Below are positions 43,875 through 51,878 of a DNA stretch of 64,000 bases, one piece after another; the stretch's first letter is position 1; each line of letters starts with the position of its first letter. Position numbers and translations under genes: made by a program. Below the pieces are notes generated by a model. The model saw only the letters and a list, made by a program, of their open reading frames with translations, did no database searches and was not told the DNA's origin. Source of the stretch: Bacteroidaceae bacterium. GTDB lineage: Bacteria; Bacteroidota; Bacteroidia; Bacteroidales; Bacteroidaceae. The stretch is taken from NCBI GenBank assembly GCA_017933995.1, contig JAGBKI010000001.1:21021-85020 (forward strand), written 5' to 3'.

Positions 43875-45206
43875 TCAGGCGTTGCGCAGTTCGCGCAACG
43901 TGCCGCGCACCAGGGGGAAGGCCAGCGCAAAACTGCACGCGTCGGCAATCGGCGTGGCCAGCTGAACGCCCGCCAGGCCCAGCAGCGGGGGCAGCACGAG
44001 GATGAGCGGGATGAAGAAGATGCCTTGACGCGCCGAGGCCAGGATGGTGGCGGGGCGCGCACGCCCGATGGTCTGCAGCGTCATGTTGCAGACGGTCACG
44101 AACATGTTGAGCGGGTAGGCCAGCAGTTGCCAGCGCAGGGCCGTGGCACCCACGGCGATGACGTCGGCGTCGTCGCGGAACAGAGCGGTGAACGGCTCGG
44201 CCCACACGAAGCCCGCCACGGCGCACACGACCATGCCCAGCGTGCCGTAGACGGTGCAGAAGCGGAAGCCCGCCAGCACGCGGTCGTAGCGCCGCGCGCC
44301 GTAGCAGTAGCCGCAGACGGGCTGGTAGCCCTGCCCCAGACCCAGGAACACGGCGTATATCAGGAACGTGACGCGCGTCGTGATGCTCATGCCCGCTATG
44401 GCCGCGTCGCCGTACTGCCCGGCGGCGACGTTGAGCAGCAGCGTGGCCAGGCACGCCAGCCCCTGCCGCGCCAGCGACGGCAGGCCGCCGCGCGCAATCT
44501 CGGCCAGCACCGGGCGCGTCAGGCTGAGGCATGCCGCGCGTATCGGCACGCTGCCCCGACGCATATTTAATATATAGAGAATGGCCAGCGAAACGGCCTG
44601 GCACATCACGGTGCACACCGCCGCGCCCCTCAGCCCCCAGCCCAGCGTGAAGATGAAGAGCGGCTGGAGGGCGATGTTGAGCAGCGCGCCGCTCACGATG
44701 CCCGCCATGCCCAGCAGCGCGTTGCCCTGGAAGCGCAACTGGTTGTTCAGCGCCAGCGCTGACGTCATCACGGGCGCGCCCAGCAGGATGGTGCCCAGGT
44801 ACTCCTCGGCGTAGGGCTGCACCGTGGGCGTCGAACCCAGCAGGCGGCACAGGGCGGGCAACTGCCACACGCCCGCCAGCGCGATGAGCACGCCGAAGCC
44901 CAGCGCTGTGAAGAACCCCGTGGCGGCCATCGTCTCGGCCTTGTCCTGCCGACGCGCGCCGAGGTGGCGCGACAGGGCGTTGCCCGAGCCGTGGCCGAAA
45001 AAGAAACCGGCGGCCTGAATCAGGGCCATCGCCGCGAACGAAACGCCCACCGCCGCCGTGGCCTGCGTGCTGAGCCGCCCCACGTAGAACGTCGTGGCCA
45101 GGTTGTACACCGCCGTGACCAGCATCGAGGCCACGGTGGGCACCGCGAGCCTCAATATGAGGCCGCGCACAGGGGCGGTGGTCATGCGGGTGTAGTTGTC
45201 GGCCAT
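43875..45206 (-). CDS. MATE family efflux transporter
   Basis: This 443-residue protein has twelve predicted membrane segments and the pattern of multidrug and toxin extrusion (MATE) carriers. The N-terminal half has RLAVPTVASMLVTAVYNLAT then GVSFAAMALIQAAGFFFGHG, and the second half repeats it (GMSITTRVTFLIYAVFLGLG). MATE proteins export cationic drugs or metabolites with sodium or proton exchange. The gene follows prmA on the same strand, separated by a small 9-bp array. The substrate is not predictable. Confidence 0.92.
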   Translation of the reverse strand: MADNYTRMTTAPVRGLILRLAVPTVASMLVTAVYNLATTFYVGRLSTQATAAVGVSFAAMALIQAAGFFFGHGSGNALSRHLGARRQDKAETMAATGFFTALGFGVLIALAGVWQLPALCRLLGSTPTVQPYAEEYLGTILLGAPVMTSALALNNQLRFQGNALLGMAGIVSGALLNIALQPLFIFTLGWGLRGAAVCTVMCQAVSLAILYILNMRRGSVPIRAACLSLTRPVLAEIARGGLPSLARQGLACLATLLLNVAAGQYGDAAIAGMSITTRVTFLIYAVFLGLGQGYQPVCGYCYGARRYDRVLAGFRFCTVYGTLGMVVCAVAGFVWAEPFTALFRDDADVIAVGATALRWQLLAYPLNMFVTVCNMTLQTIGRARPATILASARQGIFFIPLILVLPPLLGLAGVQLATPIADACSFALAFPLVRGTLRELRNA

Positions 45207-45218
45207 CGGGGGCAGGAG

Positions 45219-45272
45219 TTTCTATAGTTTCTAAAGTCTCTAAAGTTTCTATCGTTCCTATGCTTTCTCAAA
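45219..45272. repeat. 9-bp tandem array overlapping the end of prmA
   Basis: Six units (tttctatag, tttctaaag, tctctaaag, tttctatcg, ttcctatgc, tttctcaaa) run from 45219 to 45272. The prmA stop at 45258 and its last codons lie within the array, and the MATE start is 13 bp from its other end. Confidence 0.75.
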
Positions 45273-46112
45273 CCCCGTGCAAGCCCAGTTGTCGAGGCTG
45301 CGGGTGTGTAGGAAGCGCAGGCCGTGGCGCTCAGCGCAGCGGCGCAGGGCGTCGACGTCCTCGGTGTAGTAGCCGCTGGTGAGCAGCCGCGCGCCGGGCG
45401 CCATCACGCTGGTGTAGGCCGCCATGTCGGCCAGCAGGATGTTGCGGTTGATGTTGGCCAGCACGAGGTCGAACGGCGCCTCGCCCGCCAGTGCCGTGGC
45501 GTCGCCCAGGCGCACCTCGATGCCGTCCACCGCGTTGAGCGCGATGTTCTCCAGCGTGTTCTTCACGCACCACTCGTCGTAGTCCACGGCCAGGCACTCC
45601 CTCGCGCCGCGCATTCGCGCCAGGATGGCCAGGATGCCCGTGCCGCAGCCCATGTCGAGCACGCGCCGCCCGGCCACGTCGGCTTTGAGCAGTTCGGAGA
45701 GCATCTGCGACGTTGTGGCGTGGTGGCCTGTGCCGAACGACATGTGCGGGTCAATCGTGATGCGGTATTCGGCCTTGGGCGCGTCCTTGTGCATCGTGCC
45801 GGCCACGACGCAGCGACCGTCCACCACAAGCGGCTGGAAGTAGTTCTGCTCCCACACGGCGTTCCAGTCGCGGTCGTCGGCCTCGCGCCGCGTGTGGGTA
45901 ATCTCTGTGTCGGGAAAGGGGAAGGCCGCCAGTGCGTCGGCCAGTGCCTCCTCGCTGAACAGTTCGGGGCGCACGTAGGCTTGCAGCGGCCCGCGTCCGT
46001 CGTCCGACGGCTCGAAACTGTCGAAGCCCGCCTCGCCCAGCAGCGCGCAAAGCACGTCCTGCGCGTCGCCCGACGACGGCGCCAGCCTGAAGGTGAATTG
46101 TAGGTATTTCAT
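45258..46112 (-). CDS. prmA: Ribosomal protein L11 methyltransferase
   Basis: This 284-residue enzyme methylates ribosomal protein L11. It has the S-adenosylmethionine-binding motif LDMGCGTGILAILARM near residue 160, preceded by PHMSFGTGHHATT, a PrmA signature loop, and followed by FDLVLANINRNILLADM, in which the NINR-type active-site segment is typical. The N-terminal third is the L11-recognition domain. Its last codons fall in a 9-bp repeat. The hsdR gene ends 37 bp upstream. Confidence 0.93.
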   Translation of the reverse strand: MKYLQFTFRLAPSSGDAQDVLCALLGEAGFDSFEPSDDGRGPLQAYVRPELFSEEALADALAAFPFPDTEITHTRREADDRDWNAVWEQNYFQPLVVDGRCVVAGTMHKDAPKAEYRITIDPHMSFGTGHHATTSQMLSELLKADVAGRRVLDMGCGTGILAILARMRGARECLAVDYDEWCVKNTLENIALNAVDGIEVRLGDATALAGEAPFDLVLANINRNILLADMAAYTSVMAPGARLLTSGYYTEDVDALRRCAERHGLRFLHTRSLDNWACTGFEKA

Positions 46113-46149
46113 TGTGGGGTGTGTTGTTGGTTTAGTGTTTCTTGTGTTT

Positions 46150-49100
46150 CTATTCCTCCCGACCTCCCACCAAGTCCCAGAAGCGGTCGAAGAATTCCTT
46201 CACCTTTTCCACGACTGCCTCGCGCTTCTTGAGGCGTTCGCCGCCAGGCGTGAAGCGCGACATGGGCGGAAGGATGCTTGCGAACTCCGTGCCGCTCTCC
46301 TGCACGTAGCCGTTGCGGAAGCTGTTGGCAACGAAGTGGCGCGTCTCTGCTTCCTTGAGGTTTTCGCTCTTGATAAGGTCGGCGAGCTGCTGCGCCATCT
46401 TTCGCCGCACGAAGGTGTTCCAGTCGTCGTCAATGTGGCTCTGCGGCGTGAGATTGGCCACAAACTCCTCGATGAGTTCTTTCTTCCCGCGAAGGTCGGG
46501 ACTCGCGCCGATGGCTTTCTCTATCTTCACGACGATTTCCTTGTCCTGCATGTGCCCTTCGTGGTACTTGCGCACGAGCTCCAGTATGTAGTCGATGCCG
46601 ATTTCCACCTGTTTCACCAGCTCCATCTCGAAGACGATGTCGTCATTCACGTTCTCGGTCTCGCCCTGTTGCTGTTTGCGGTAGTGGCGGTAGAGGTCGA
46701 TGTAGACGGACTGGTAGTCCTGCGCCTCCATCTCGCTGAGTATCTCCTTGCCGCTGAACTGGTCAAAGCAGGTGAGGATGTTCCGCAGGCGGAGTATCGC
46801 GCCGAAGAGCCGTATGAAGTGCTTCTGTGCCTCTTCGCCCACGATGGATTGGCCCAGTGGGAACGCCTCCGTCAGTTCCTCCACGAGTTCGGCGTAGCCT
46901 TTCACCTCCTTCCCCTTCTCGTCGGTGTATCCGCCGTAGTAGTCTTCGAAGCGTTTCAGCAGCACGAGGCCGCCGGCTTCCTTGTCGCCGAAGAGGGCTA
47001 TGCACTCGTTGGTGGCCTTTTCGAGGTTGCGGAAGCAGACGATGTTGCCGAAGGTCTTGATACTATTTAATATACGGTTCGTGCGCGAGTAGGCTTGCAG
47101 CAGACCGTGCATACGCAGGTTCTTGTCCACCCAGAGCGTGTTGAGCGTTGTCGCGTCGAAGCCTGTCAGGAACATGTTGACGACAATCAGCAGGTCGAGT
47201 TCGCGGTTCTTCATGCGGAGCGACACGTCCTTGTAGTAGTTCTGGAACTTCTCCGACGAGGTATCGTAGTTGGTGCGGAAGATTTCGTTGTAGTCTGTGA
47301 TAGCGCGGTCGAGGAAATCGCGGCTGCTGGCGTCCAGTCCCTCCGTGCTTTCGCTGTTTTCCTCCTCGTCTTCGTTCACGCCGAAGCTGAAGATGGTGGC
47401 CACGCGCAGCCGCTGTGCCTCTGGTCGCTCTGCCATCAGGCGGCGGAAGGTGTCGTAGTAGATTCGGGCGGCCTGTATGCTCTGCACGCACAGTATGCTG
47501 TTGAAGCCCGTCAGCCGCACCTTCTCCTTCACCTCTTCCACGCTCGCGCGGTTCTGCGCCGAGGCCACTTCCGATATGTTGCGCAGCACGGCAAAACTGT
47601 AGCTGCGGTCGTTGCGCTTGGTCTTGCGGTTGAAGTTGTTGAGGATGTAGCGCACGATGTTGTCCACGCGCTCGGGGGCGAGCAGTGCCCTTTCGCGGTC
47701 GATGTCCCAGACTTGTGCGTCCTTGATGTCTTCTTCCTCGCGCATCGTGCTCACGTAGTCCACCTTGAAGGGCAAGACGTTCTTGTCGCGTATGGCGTCC
47801 ACGATGGTGTAGGCGTGCAGCTGTGCGCCGAAAGCCTGTTCCGTCGTGCGCAGGTCGGGCCGCGCACCGCTCGTTGTGTTCTGCGGGAAGATGGGCGTGC
47901 CGGTGAAGCCGAAGATGTAGTACTTCTTGAACTGTCGCGTGATGGCAGCGTGCATGTCGCCGAACTGAGAGCGGTGACATTCGTCGAAGATGAAGACGGT
48001 CTCCTCGTCGAAGGCCGCGAAGTGCTCGCCGCTGCGCCGCTTCTTGCCGATGAGCGTGGCGAGCTTCTGTATGGTCGTGATGATGATGCGGGCCTCTGGG
48101 TCGCGCAGTTGCCGCTCGAGGATGGCCGTGCGCGTGTTGCTGTTGGCTGCGCCGCGCTCAAACTTGTCGTACTCCTTCATGGTCTGGTAGTCCAAGTCCT
48201 TGCGGTCTACGACGAAAAGCACCTTCTTAACGTACGGCAACCTTGAGGCGAGGCGCGCCGTCTTGAAGGACGTCAGCGTCTTGCCCGAGCCGGTGGTGTG
48301 CCAGATGTAGCCGCCGGCGTCCGTCGTGCCGTATCGGCGGTAGTTGTGCGCCACGTTGATGCGGGAGAGTATGGCTTCGGTAGCGGCAATCTGGTAGGGG
48401 CGCATCACCATCAGCAGGCGGTCGGAGGTGAAGATGCTGTAGCGCGTGAGCAGATATAATAATGTGTGCTTAGCGAAGAAGGTCTGCGTGAAGCCGCGCA
48501 GGTCGGTGATGGGCTGGTTGCGGCTGTCGGCCCAGTAACTGGTGAACTCGAAGGAGTGGCTCGTCTGCTGCTTGCGGGCATGAGGCGAACGAGAGGCTTG
48601 CTCGCGAATGTGGCTCTCGCGCGTCGTGTTGCTGTAGTACTTGGTTTGCGTGCCGTTGGAGATGACGAAAAGCTGCACATACTCAAACAGCCCGCTTCCC
48701 GCCCAGAACGAGTCCCGCTGATAGCGGTTGATTTGGTTAAAGGCTTCCTTGATGTCCACGCCCCGCCGCTTCAGCTCCACATGCACCAGCGGCAGGCCGT
48801 TCACGAGGATGGTGACATCATAGCGCGTCGCTCGCTCACTCGTATCACTCGGATTGCTCGGAGTATTCGGAGTACTCTGAGGATTCTGATTACTCTGACC
48901 TCTCCGCTCACTCCGATACTGATTAATCACCTGCAGCCTGTTGTTGTGCAGGTTCTCCTTGTCGAGCAGGCGGATGTTCTTCACCGTCCCGTCTTCGCGC
49001 TGGAGGAGCTGTATGTGGTCTTCCTGAATGATGGCCGTCTTCTCCACGATGCCCTTGTTTGCGCCCGCAAGCTGTGCCGCGAAGAACTGCCGCCATTCGC

Positions 49101-49332
49101 CTTCCGTGAAGCGCACGTCGTTGAGGCGCTCAAGCTGCGAGCGCAGGTTCGAGATGAGGTCGGCCTCATTGTGTATGTAGAGCCGCTCGTAGGCTTGGTT
49201 CTGGAGTTGCGCGATGAAAGCCTCTTCCAGTTCCGCCTCACTCTGATACGGCAACTGCGAGTTATAGTCCGGCGTGAACTCATTCACCACCGTCGTTTCT
49301 TCCTGCTCTGCGATAAGGTTGTAGTTTGTCAT
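46150..49332 (-). CDS. hsdR: Type I restriction enzyme R subunit
   Basis: This 1060-residue protein is the motor and nuclease of a type I restriction system. The N-terminal nuclease has RYDVTILVNGLPLVHVELKR, with the E-x-K signature near residue 185. The helicase follows with Walker A HTTGSGKTLTSFK near 345 and the DEAD-type motif DECHRSQFGDMH near 453. The C-terminal helical part probably docks on HsdM. Residues about 137-164 (RSERRGQSNQNPQS and onward) are encoded by a 9-bp tandem array lying in frame just before the nuclease strand. The gene is last in the operon-like order hsdM, winged-helix gene, hsdS, four-helix gene, hsdR. Confidence 0.95.
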   Translation of the reverse strand: MTNYNLIAEQEETTVVNEFTPDYNSQLPYQSEAELEEAFIAQLQNQAYERLYIHNEADLISNLRSQLERLNDVRFTEGEWRQFFAAQLAGANKGIVEKTAIIQEDHIQLLQREDGTVKNIRLLDKENLHNNRLQVINQYRSERRGQSNQNPQSTPNTPSNPSDTSERATRYDVTILVNGLPLVHVELKRRGVDIKEAFNQINRYQRDSFWAGSGLFEYVQLFVISNGTQTKYYSNTTRESHIREQASRSPHARKQQTSHSFEFTSYWADSRNQPITDLRGFTQTFFAKHTLLYLLTRYSIFTSDRLLMVMRPYQIAATEAILSRINVAHNYRRYGTTDAGGYIWHTTGSGKTLTSFKTARLASRLPYVKKVLFVVDRKDLDYQTMKEYDKFERGAANSNTRTAILERQLRDPEARIIITTIQKLATLIGKKRRSGEHFAAFDEETVFIFDECHRSQFGDMHAAITRQFKKYYIFGFTGTPIFPQNTTSGARPDLRTTEQAFGAQLHAYTIVDAIRDKNVLPFKVDYVSTMREEEDIKDAQVWDIDRERALLAPERVDNIVRYILNNFNRKTKRNDRSYSFAVLRNISEVASAQNRASVEEVKEKVRLTGFNSILCVQSIQAARIYYDTFRRLMAERPEAQRLRVATIFSFGVNEDEEENSESTEGLDASSRDFLDRAITDYNEIFRTNYDTSSEKFQNYYKDVSLRMKNRELDLLIVVNMFLTGFDATTLNTLWVDKNLRMHGLLQAYSRTNRILNSIKTFGNIVCFRNLEKATNECIALFGDKEAGGLVLLKRFEDYYGGYTDEKGKEVKGYAELVEELTEAFPLGQSIVGEEAQKHFIRLFGAILRLRNILTCFDQFSGKEILSEMEAQDYQSVYIDLYRHYRKQQQGETENVNDDIVFEMELVKQVEIGIDYILELVRKYHEGHMQDKEIVVKIEKAIGASPDLRGKKELIEEFVANLTPQSHIDDDWNTFVRRKMAQQLADLIKSENLKEAETRHFVANSFRNGYVQESGTEFASILPPMSRFTPGGERLKKREAVVEKVKEFFDRFWDLVGGREE
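48841..48921. repeat. 9-bp tandem array in frame inside hsdR
   Basis: Nine units (from cgtatcact through cggagtatt and ctgattact to ccgatactg) form an 81-bp block of the same type as the intergenic nonad arrays. Because 9 bp is three codons, the block adds residues without breaking the frame. It encodes a Ser/Pro/Asn-rich stretch. Confidence 0.9.
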
Positions 49333-49346
49333 TGGGGGGTGTATTT

Positions 49347-49481
49347 CTGAGGTTTCTGAGGTTTCTGAGGGTTCTGAGTGCTCGGAGTTCTCGGAGTTCT
49401 CGGAGTGTTCTGAGTACTCTGATTACTCGGAGTATTCTGAGCCTTCCGACCACTCCGAGCCCTCCGATTATTCCGAAATTC
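49347..49481. repeat. 9-bp tandem array between four-helix gene and hsdR
   Basis: Fifteen units of 9 bp, from ctgaggttt to ccgaaattc, lie between the hsdR start (49332) and the end of the four-helix-bundle gene. The stop codon of that gene (49468) is inside the array. Units at one end are of the cggag type and at the other of the complementary ccga type. Confidence 0.9.
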
Positions 49482-50127
49482 CGTGCGCCGCCAGCAGAGC
49501 CTTGAGCCTTGCTATCTCGGCGCGAAGGCGCGGGTTTTCTTCCCGCAGCCGTTGCAGCTCTTCCGTCTCTGCCTGACGGTAGCCCGTGCGGGCAGCGTGC
49601 ATCCGCTCCTTGATGCCGCCTTCGGTGACGAAGCGGTTCTGCTGAGTCTCCATCAGTCGCTGTAGCATGTAGATGGCTTGGTGGCAGAGCGTGATGCAGA
49701 GGTTCGCCAGCTCCTCGTCGCTCATGCGCTCTGCCTTCTCCTTATATTGCTCCAGAAAGGCCTCGCTGCGCGTCCAGTCGCGTAGCCGCTTGGCGCGAGG
49801 GTGCTCCATGCTCCATTGTGGCAGAGAGCGAGTGCGCAGGTAGTCTTCGTAGTCGATAAGGAGTTCTTCAAGGCTTGCCTTGGCCACGCCCGTCAGCTTA
49901 ATTTCCGTTTCCGATGAAGTGCCGGCGGCTTGGTTGCCCTCGGCTATGTTCTGCTTGCCGCCGCGAGCCGCCTGTACCATCTGGTCCACCGTGCGGTCGC
50001 CGTAGCGCGGTAGGAACTTCTTGCAGAAGATGTATGTCAGGTCGTAGAGCGCCTCGGTCACGCCATAGACGCGCAAGTGCTTGTAGTGGCCGTGGCGGGG
50101 GAGGAAGGTTTGCTTGTTGTCGGGCAT
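49468..50127 (-). CDS. Four-helix-bundle (23S-IVS-like) protein with suffix domain
   Basis: This 219-residue protein contains the four-helix-bundle fold first known from proteins encoded by intervening sequences in 23S rRNA. The signature MVQAARGGKQNIAEGNQAAG near residue 50 and TGVAKASLEELLIDYEDYL near 80 are present. It continues into a longer helical C-terminus (RLREENPRLRAEIARLKAL), fitting the four-helix-bundle suffix variant. Function is unknown, but members often lie in restriction-modification loci. Here it sits between hsdS and hsdR, bracketed by two nonad arrays, and its last residues (ISE-stop) are encoded by array DNA. Confidence 0.85.
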   Translation of the reverse strand: MPDNKQTFLPRHGHYKHLRVYGVTEALYDLTYIFCKKFLPRYGDRTVDQMVQAARGGKQNIAEGNQAAGTSSETEIKLTGVAKASLEELLIDYEDYLRTRSLPQWSMEHPRAKRLRDWTRSEAFLEQYKEKAERMSDEELANLCITLCHQAIYMLQRLMETQQNRFVTEGGIKERMHAARTGYRQAETEELQRLREENPRLRAEIARLKALLAAHGISE

Positions 50128-50154
50128 GGGGTTTTGGTTTTTGGTTTAACTTTT

Positions 50155-50325
50155 CTGAGTGGTCTGAGTTCTCGGAGTAATCGGAGTGATCTGAGTTCTC
50201 GGAGTTATCGGAGTGGTCTGAGTTCTCGGAGTATTCTGAGCACTCTGATCACTCTGAGCTTTCGGAGTATTCCGAGTCCTCTGAGCACTCTGAGTATTCC
50301 GAGCTCTCCGATTACTCCGATCCTT
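50155..50325. repeat. 9-bp tandem array, nineteen units, between hsdS and the four-helix gene
   Basis: Nineteen exact 9-bp units run from ctgagtggt to ccgatcctt. Units 1-13 are mostly ctgag/cggag types and later ones are increasingly ccga types, so the ends can pair. The hsdS stop (50312) is inside the array, and its last codons are array sequence. Confidence 0.92.
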
Positions 50326-51508
50326 CTGCGCCCTCATCCTTCCGCCGAAACCCCAGCAACTTATCGCGATAGTAGCAATACTGCTGCCGCCGCGCCTCAA
50401 TCTCTGCCGGAATCCCCTCTTGCAGGCTTGTCGTCAGCCGCTCAAACTTGTCGAGGATGGTGGCGATGCGGCGTTGCTCCTCGAGGGGCGGGATGGGGAA
50501 GGGGTAACGCCGGAACTTCCCCATGTCCACCGAGGCAAAGCCGCCGGCGTTGACGTTTTGCTTGCACCATTCTCCCAACACATAGAGATAGTGGAAACAG
50601 TAGCGCGTGTCGAGCTGCGAATCCAACGATTTACGAATTCTTAAATTCGTAAATCGTTGATTCGCAAGCGAATCAACAATGAGCAGCGCGTGCTCGCCGA
50701 TGGTGGCTGTGGTGGCCATGATGAAGGAGCCCGCAGCAAAGAGACCCTTGCCTTTGACGGCGGCAGGCGTGATGTGCTGGATGGCATCGGAGAGTTCGCG
50801 CCCGTTTTCGCGGATGTCTTCCATGCGGAACCAGGGGATGGTGCCGCCTTCCCAGAAAGCGTCGTTCTTCTTCGAGGGCGTATAGCCGTTGCGCAGCTCG
50901 AAGACTTCCTCCAGGGGCATGCGCGGCGTGTCTTCCGAGAACGTTAGCAGTTTGTCGCGATAGTAGCTGTATTGCAGCTTACGTGCCTCTAACTCTGCCT
51001 CTAACTCTGCCTCTAACTCTGTGAACTTATCCAACACTTCCACTATCTTCTCTTGGATGACGAGGGGCGGGACGGGGATTTCGAAGCCCGAGTACTTGGA
51101 AATCCACTGACGGCTATGTTCAAGGGGAGTACACTTAATCTGCTGCATACAGAAGAAGACAAAGCGAAGCAAGGTCTTAGCTCCTTCTTTTTCTTTAAGG
51201 CGAAGCATCTTCATAGCAGAGCTTTTCACCTTAAAGTTGAAGTCTACCCAATGAAAGGAAGTCGTGAAGTCATCAAAGATTATAACAGGTTCTTCCTTGG
51301 AAGCGAGGAAAACTCCTTCTGTTTCGTCAGTATAGCCGAGGATGAAACTTTGCCCAGCTGTTAGGACGGGCGTGTCGTAATCTTTGGAGTAGTCAGTTGA
51401 TTTGACTATGTATTTCCCTGGTTGCTCGTAGTCAAGCACCTCCCCCAACTTGAGGTATTCCACGCCGTCGGGACAAAGTTCTTGCGTAAGTCGTTCTATT
51501 CGGTTCAT
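50312..51508 (-). CDS. hsdS: Type I restriction specificity subunit
   Basis: This 398-residue protein recognises the DNA site of the type I enzyme. It has two target recognition domains, the first from about residue 10 (YLKLGEVLDYEQPGKYIVKS) and the second from about 200 (PRMPLEEVFELRNGYTPSK). Each is followed by a conserved helix (VIQEKIVEVLDKFTELEAEL, and EEQRRIATILDKFERLTTSL). The central helix carries three perfect copies of a four-residue LEAE-type repeat, which sets the spacing between half-sites. A palindrome lies inside the second domain. No second or truncated hsdS copy is present. The stop lies in a nonad array. Confidence 0.93.
   Translation of the reverse strand: MNRIERLTQELCPDGVEYLKLGEVLDYEQPGKYIVKSTDYSKDYDTPVLTAGQSFILGYTDETEGVFLASKEEPVIIFDDFTTSFHWVDFNFKVKSSAMKMLRLKEKEGAKTLLRFVFFCMQQIKCTPLEHSRQWISKYSGFEIPVPPLVIQEKIVEVLDKFTELEAELEAELEARKLQYSYYRDKLLTFSEDTPRMPLEEVFELRNGYTPSKKNDAFWEGGTIPWFRMEDIRENGRELSDAIQHITPAAVKGKGLFAAGSFIMATTATIGEHALLIVDSLANQRFTNLRIRKSLDSQLDTRYCFHYLYVLGEWCKQNVNAGGFASVDMGKFRRYPFPIPPLEEQRRIATILDKFERLTTSLQEGIPAEIEARRQQYCYYRDKLLGFRRKDEGAEGSE
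50617..50676. repeat. Palindromic element inside hsdS
   Basis: Arms 50617-50639 and 50644-50665 are inverted copies with one extra base in the left arm. The sequence ttgattcgc/gcgaatcaa at 50657-50676 adds a further copy of the end. It codes for part of the second recognition domain (FTNLRIRKSLDSQ). Confidence 0.75.
50985..51020. repeat. Three perfect 12-bp repeats in hsdS central helix
   Basis: The unit gcctctaactct occurs three times in tandem. On the coding strand it gives ELEAELEAELEA in the central conserved helix, about residues 163-175. The position corresponds to the repeat region whose copy number changes the recognition spacer in EcoR124-type HsdS proteins. Confidence 0.9.
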
Positions 51509-51530
51509 AGTCTGGTTTGGTTGAAGAATG

Positions 51531-51656
51531 ATGGCTTTCCACTGAGAAGTGGTGGCTTTTCGTTTCGCACTCGTGGCTTTCCACTTTTAAGTGGGAGCCT
51601 TCCACTTAAAAGTGGAAAGCCACCACTTTTCGGTGGAAGGCACTTATTTCGTCGCC
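51531..51656. repeat. 21-bp tandem array between winged-helix gene and hsdS
   Basis: Five clear units start at 51531, 51552, 51573, 51594 and 51615, each 21 bp, with a sixth partial unit to 51656. Cores are ggctttccac, ggcttttcg, ggctttccac, agccttccac and aaagccacc. The later units are complementary to the earlier ones. The end overlaps the 3-prime end of the winged-helix gene. Confidence 0.88.
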
Positions 51657-51871
51657 TTGACCTTTGGCGGAGCAACGAGTTCGTAGGAAGTGAGCGTGAT
51701 GCGGCGTGTCTGTATCTCCCAGCCCTTTTCGCGCATGTCGGAGATAGTGCCTTTGAGGTCTTCGCAGCCGCAGAGCTCAAAAGCCTGCTCCCGCGTGATG
51801 CTGCCATTTTGAAGGAGATACTCTGTGATAGCCGCTTCGTGAGTAATGTCGGGGTCGTGAGGGTTTATCAT
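51644..51871 (-). CDS. Small winged-helix-like protein in the type I restriction locus
   Basis: This 75-residue protein looks like a helix-turn-helix or winged-helix domain: ITEYLLQNGSITREQAFELC, then EDLKGTISDMREKGWEIQTR and a beta-wing-like RRITLTSYELVAP. It has no other domain and may bind DNA. It lies between hsdM and hsdS and could regulate the restriction genes, which is inference from position. Three 12-bp direct repeats lie just before its start codon, between it and hsdM. Similar small proteins occur in Bacteroidota phage and restriction loci. Confidence 0.7.
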   Translation of the reverse strand: MINPHDPDITHEAAITEYLLQNGSITREQAFELCGCEDLKGTISDMREKGWEIQTRRITLTSYELVAPPKVKATK

Positions 51872-51878
51872 TTCTTTT

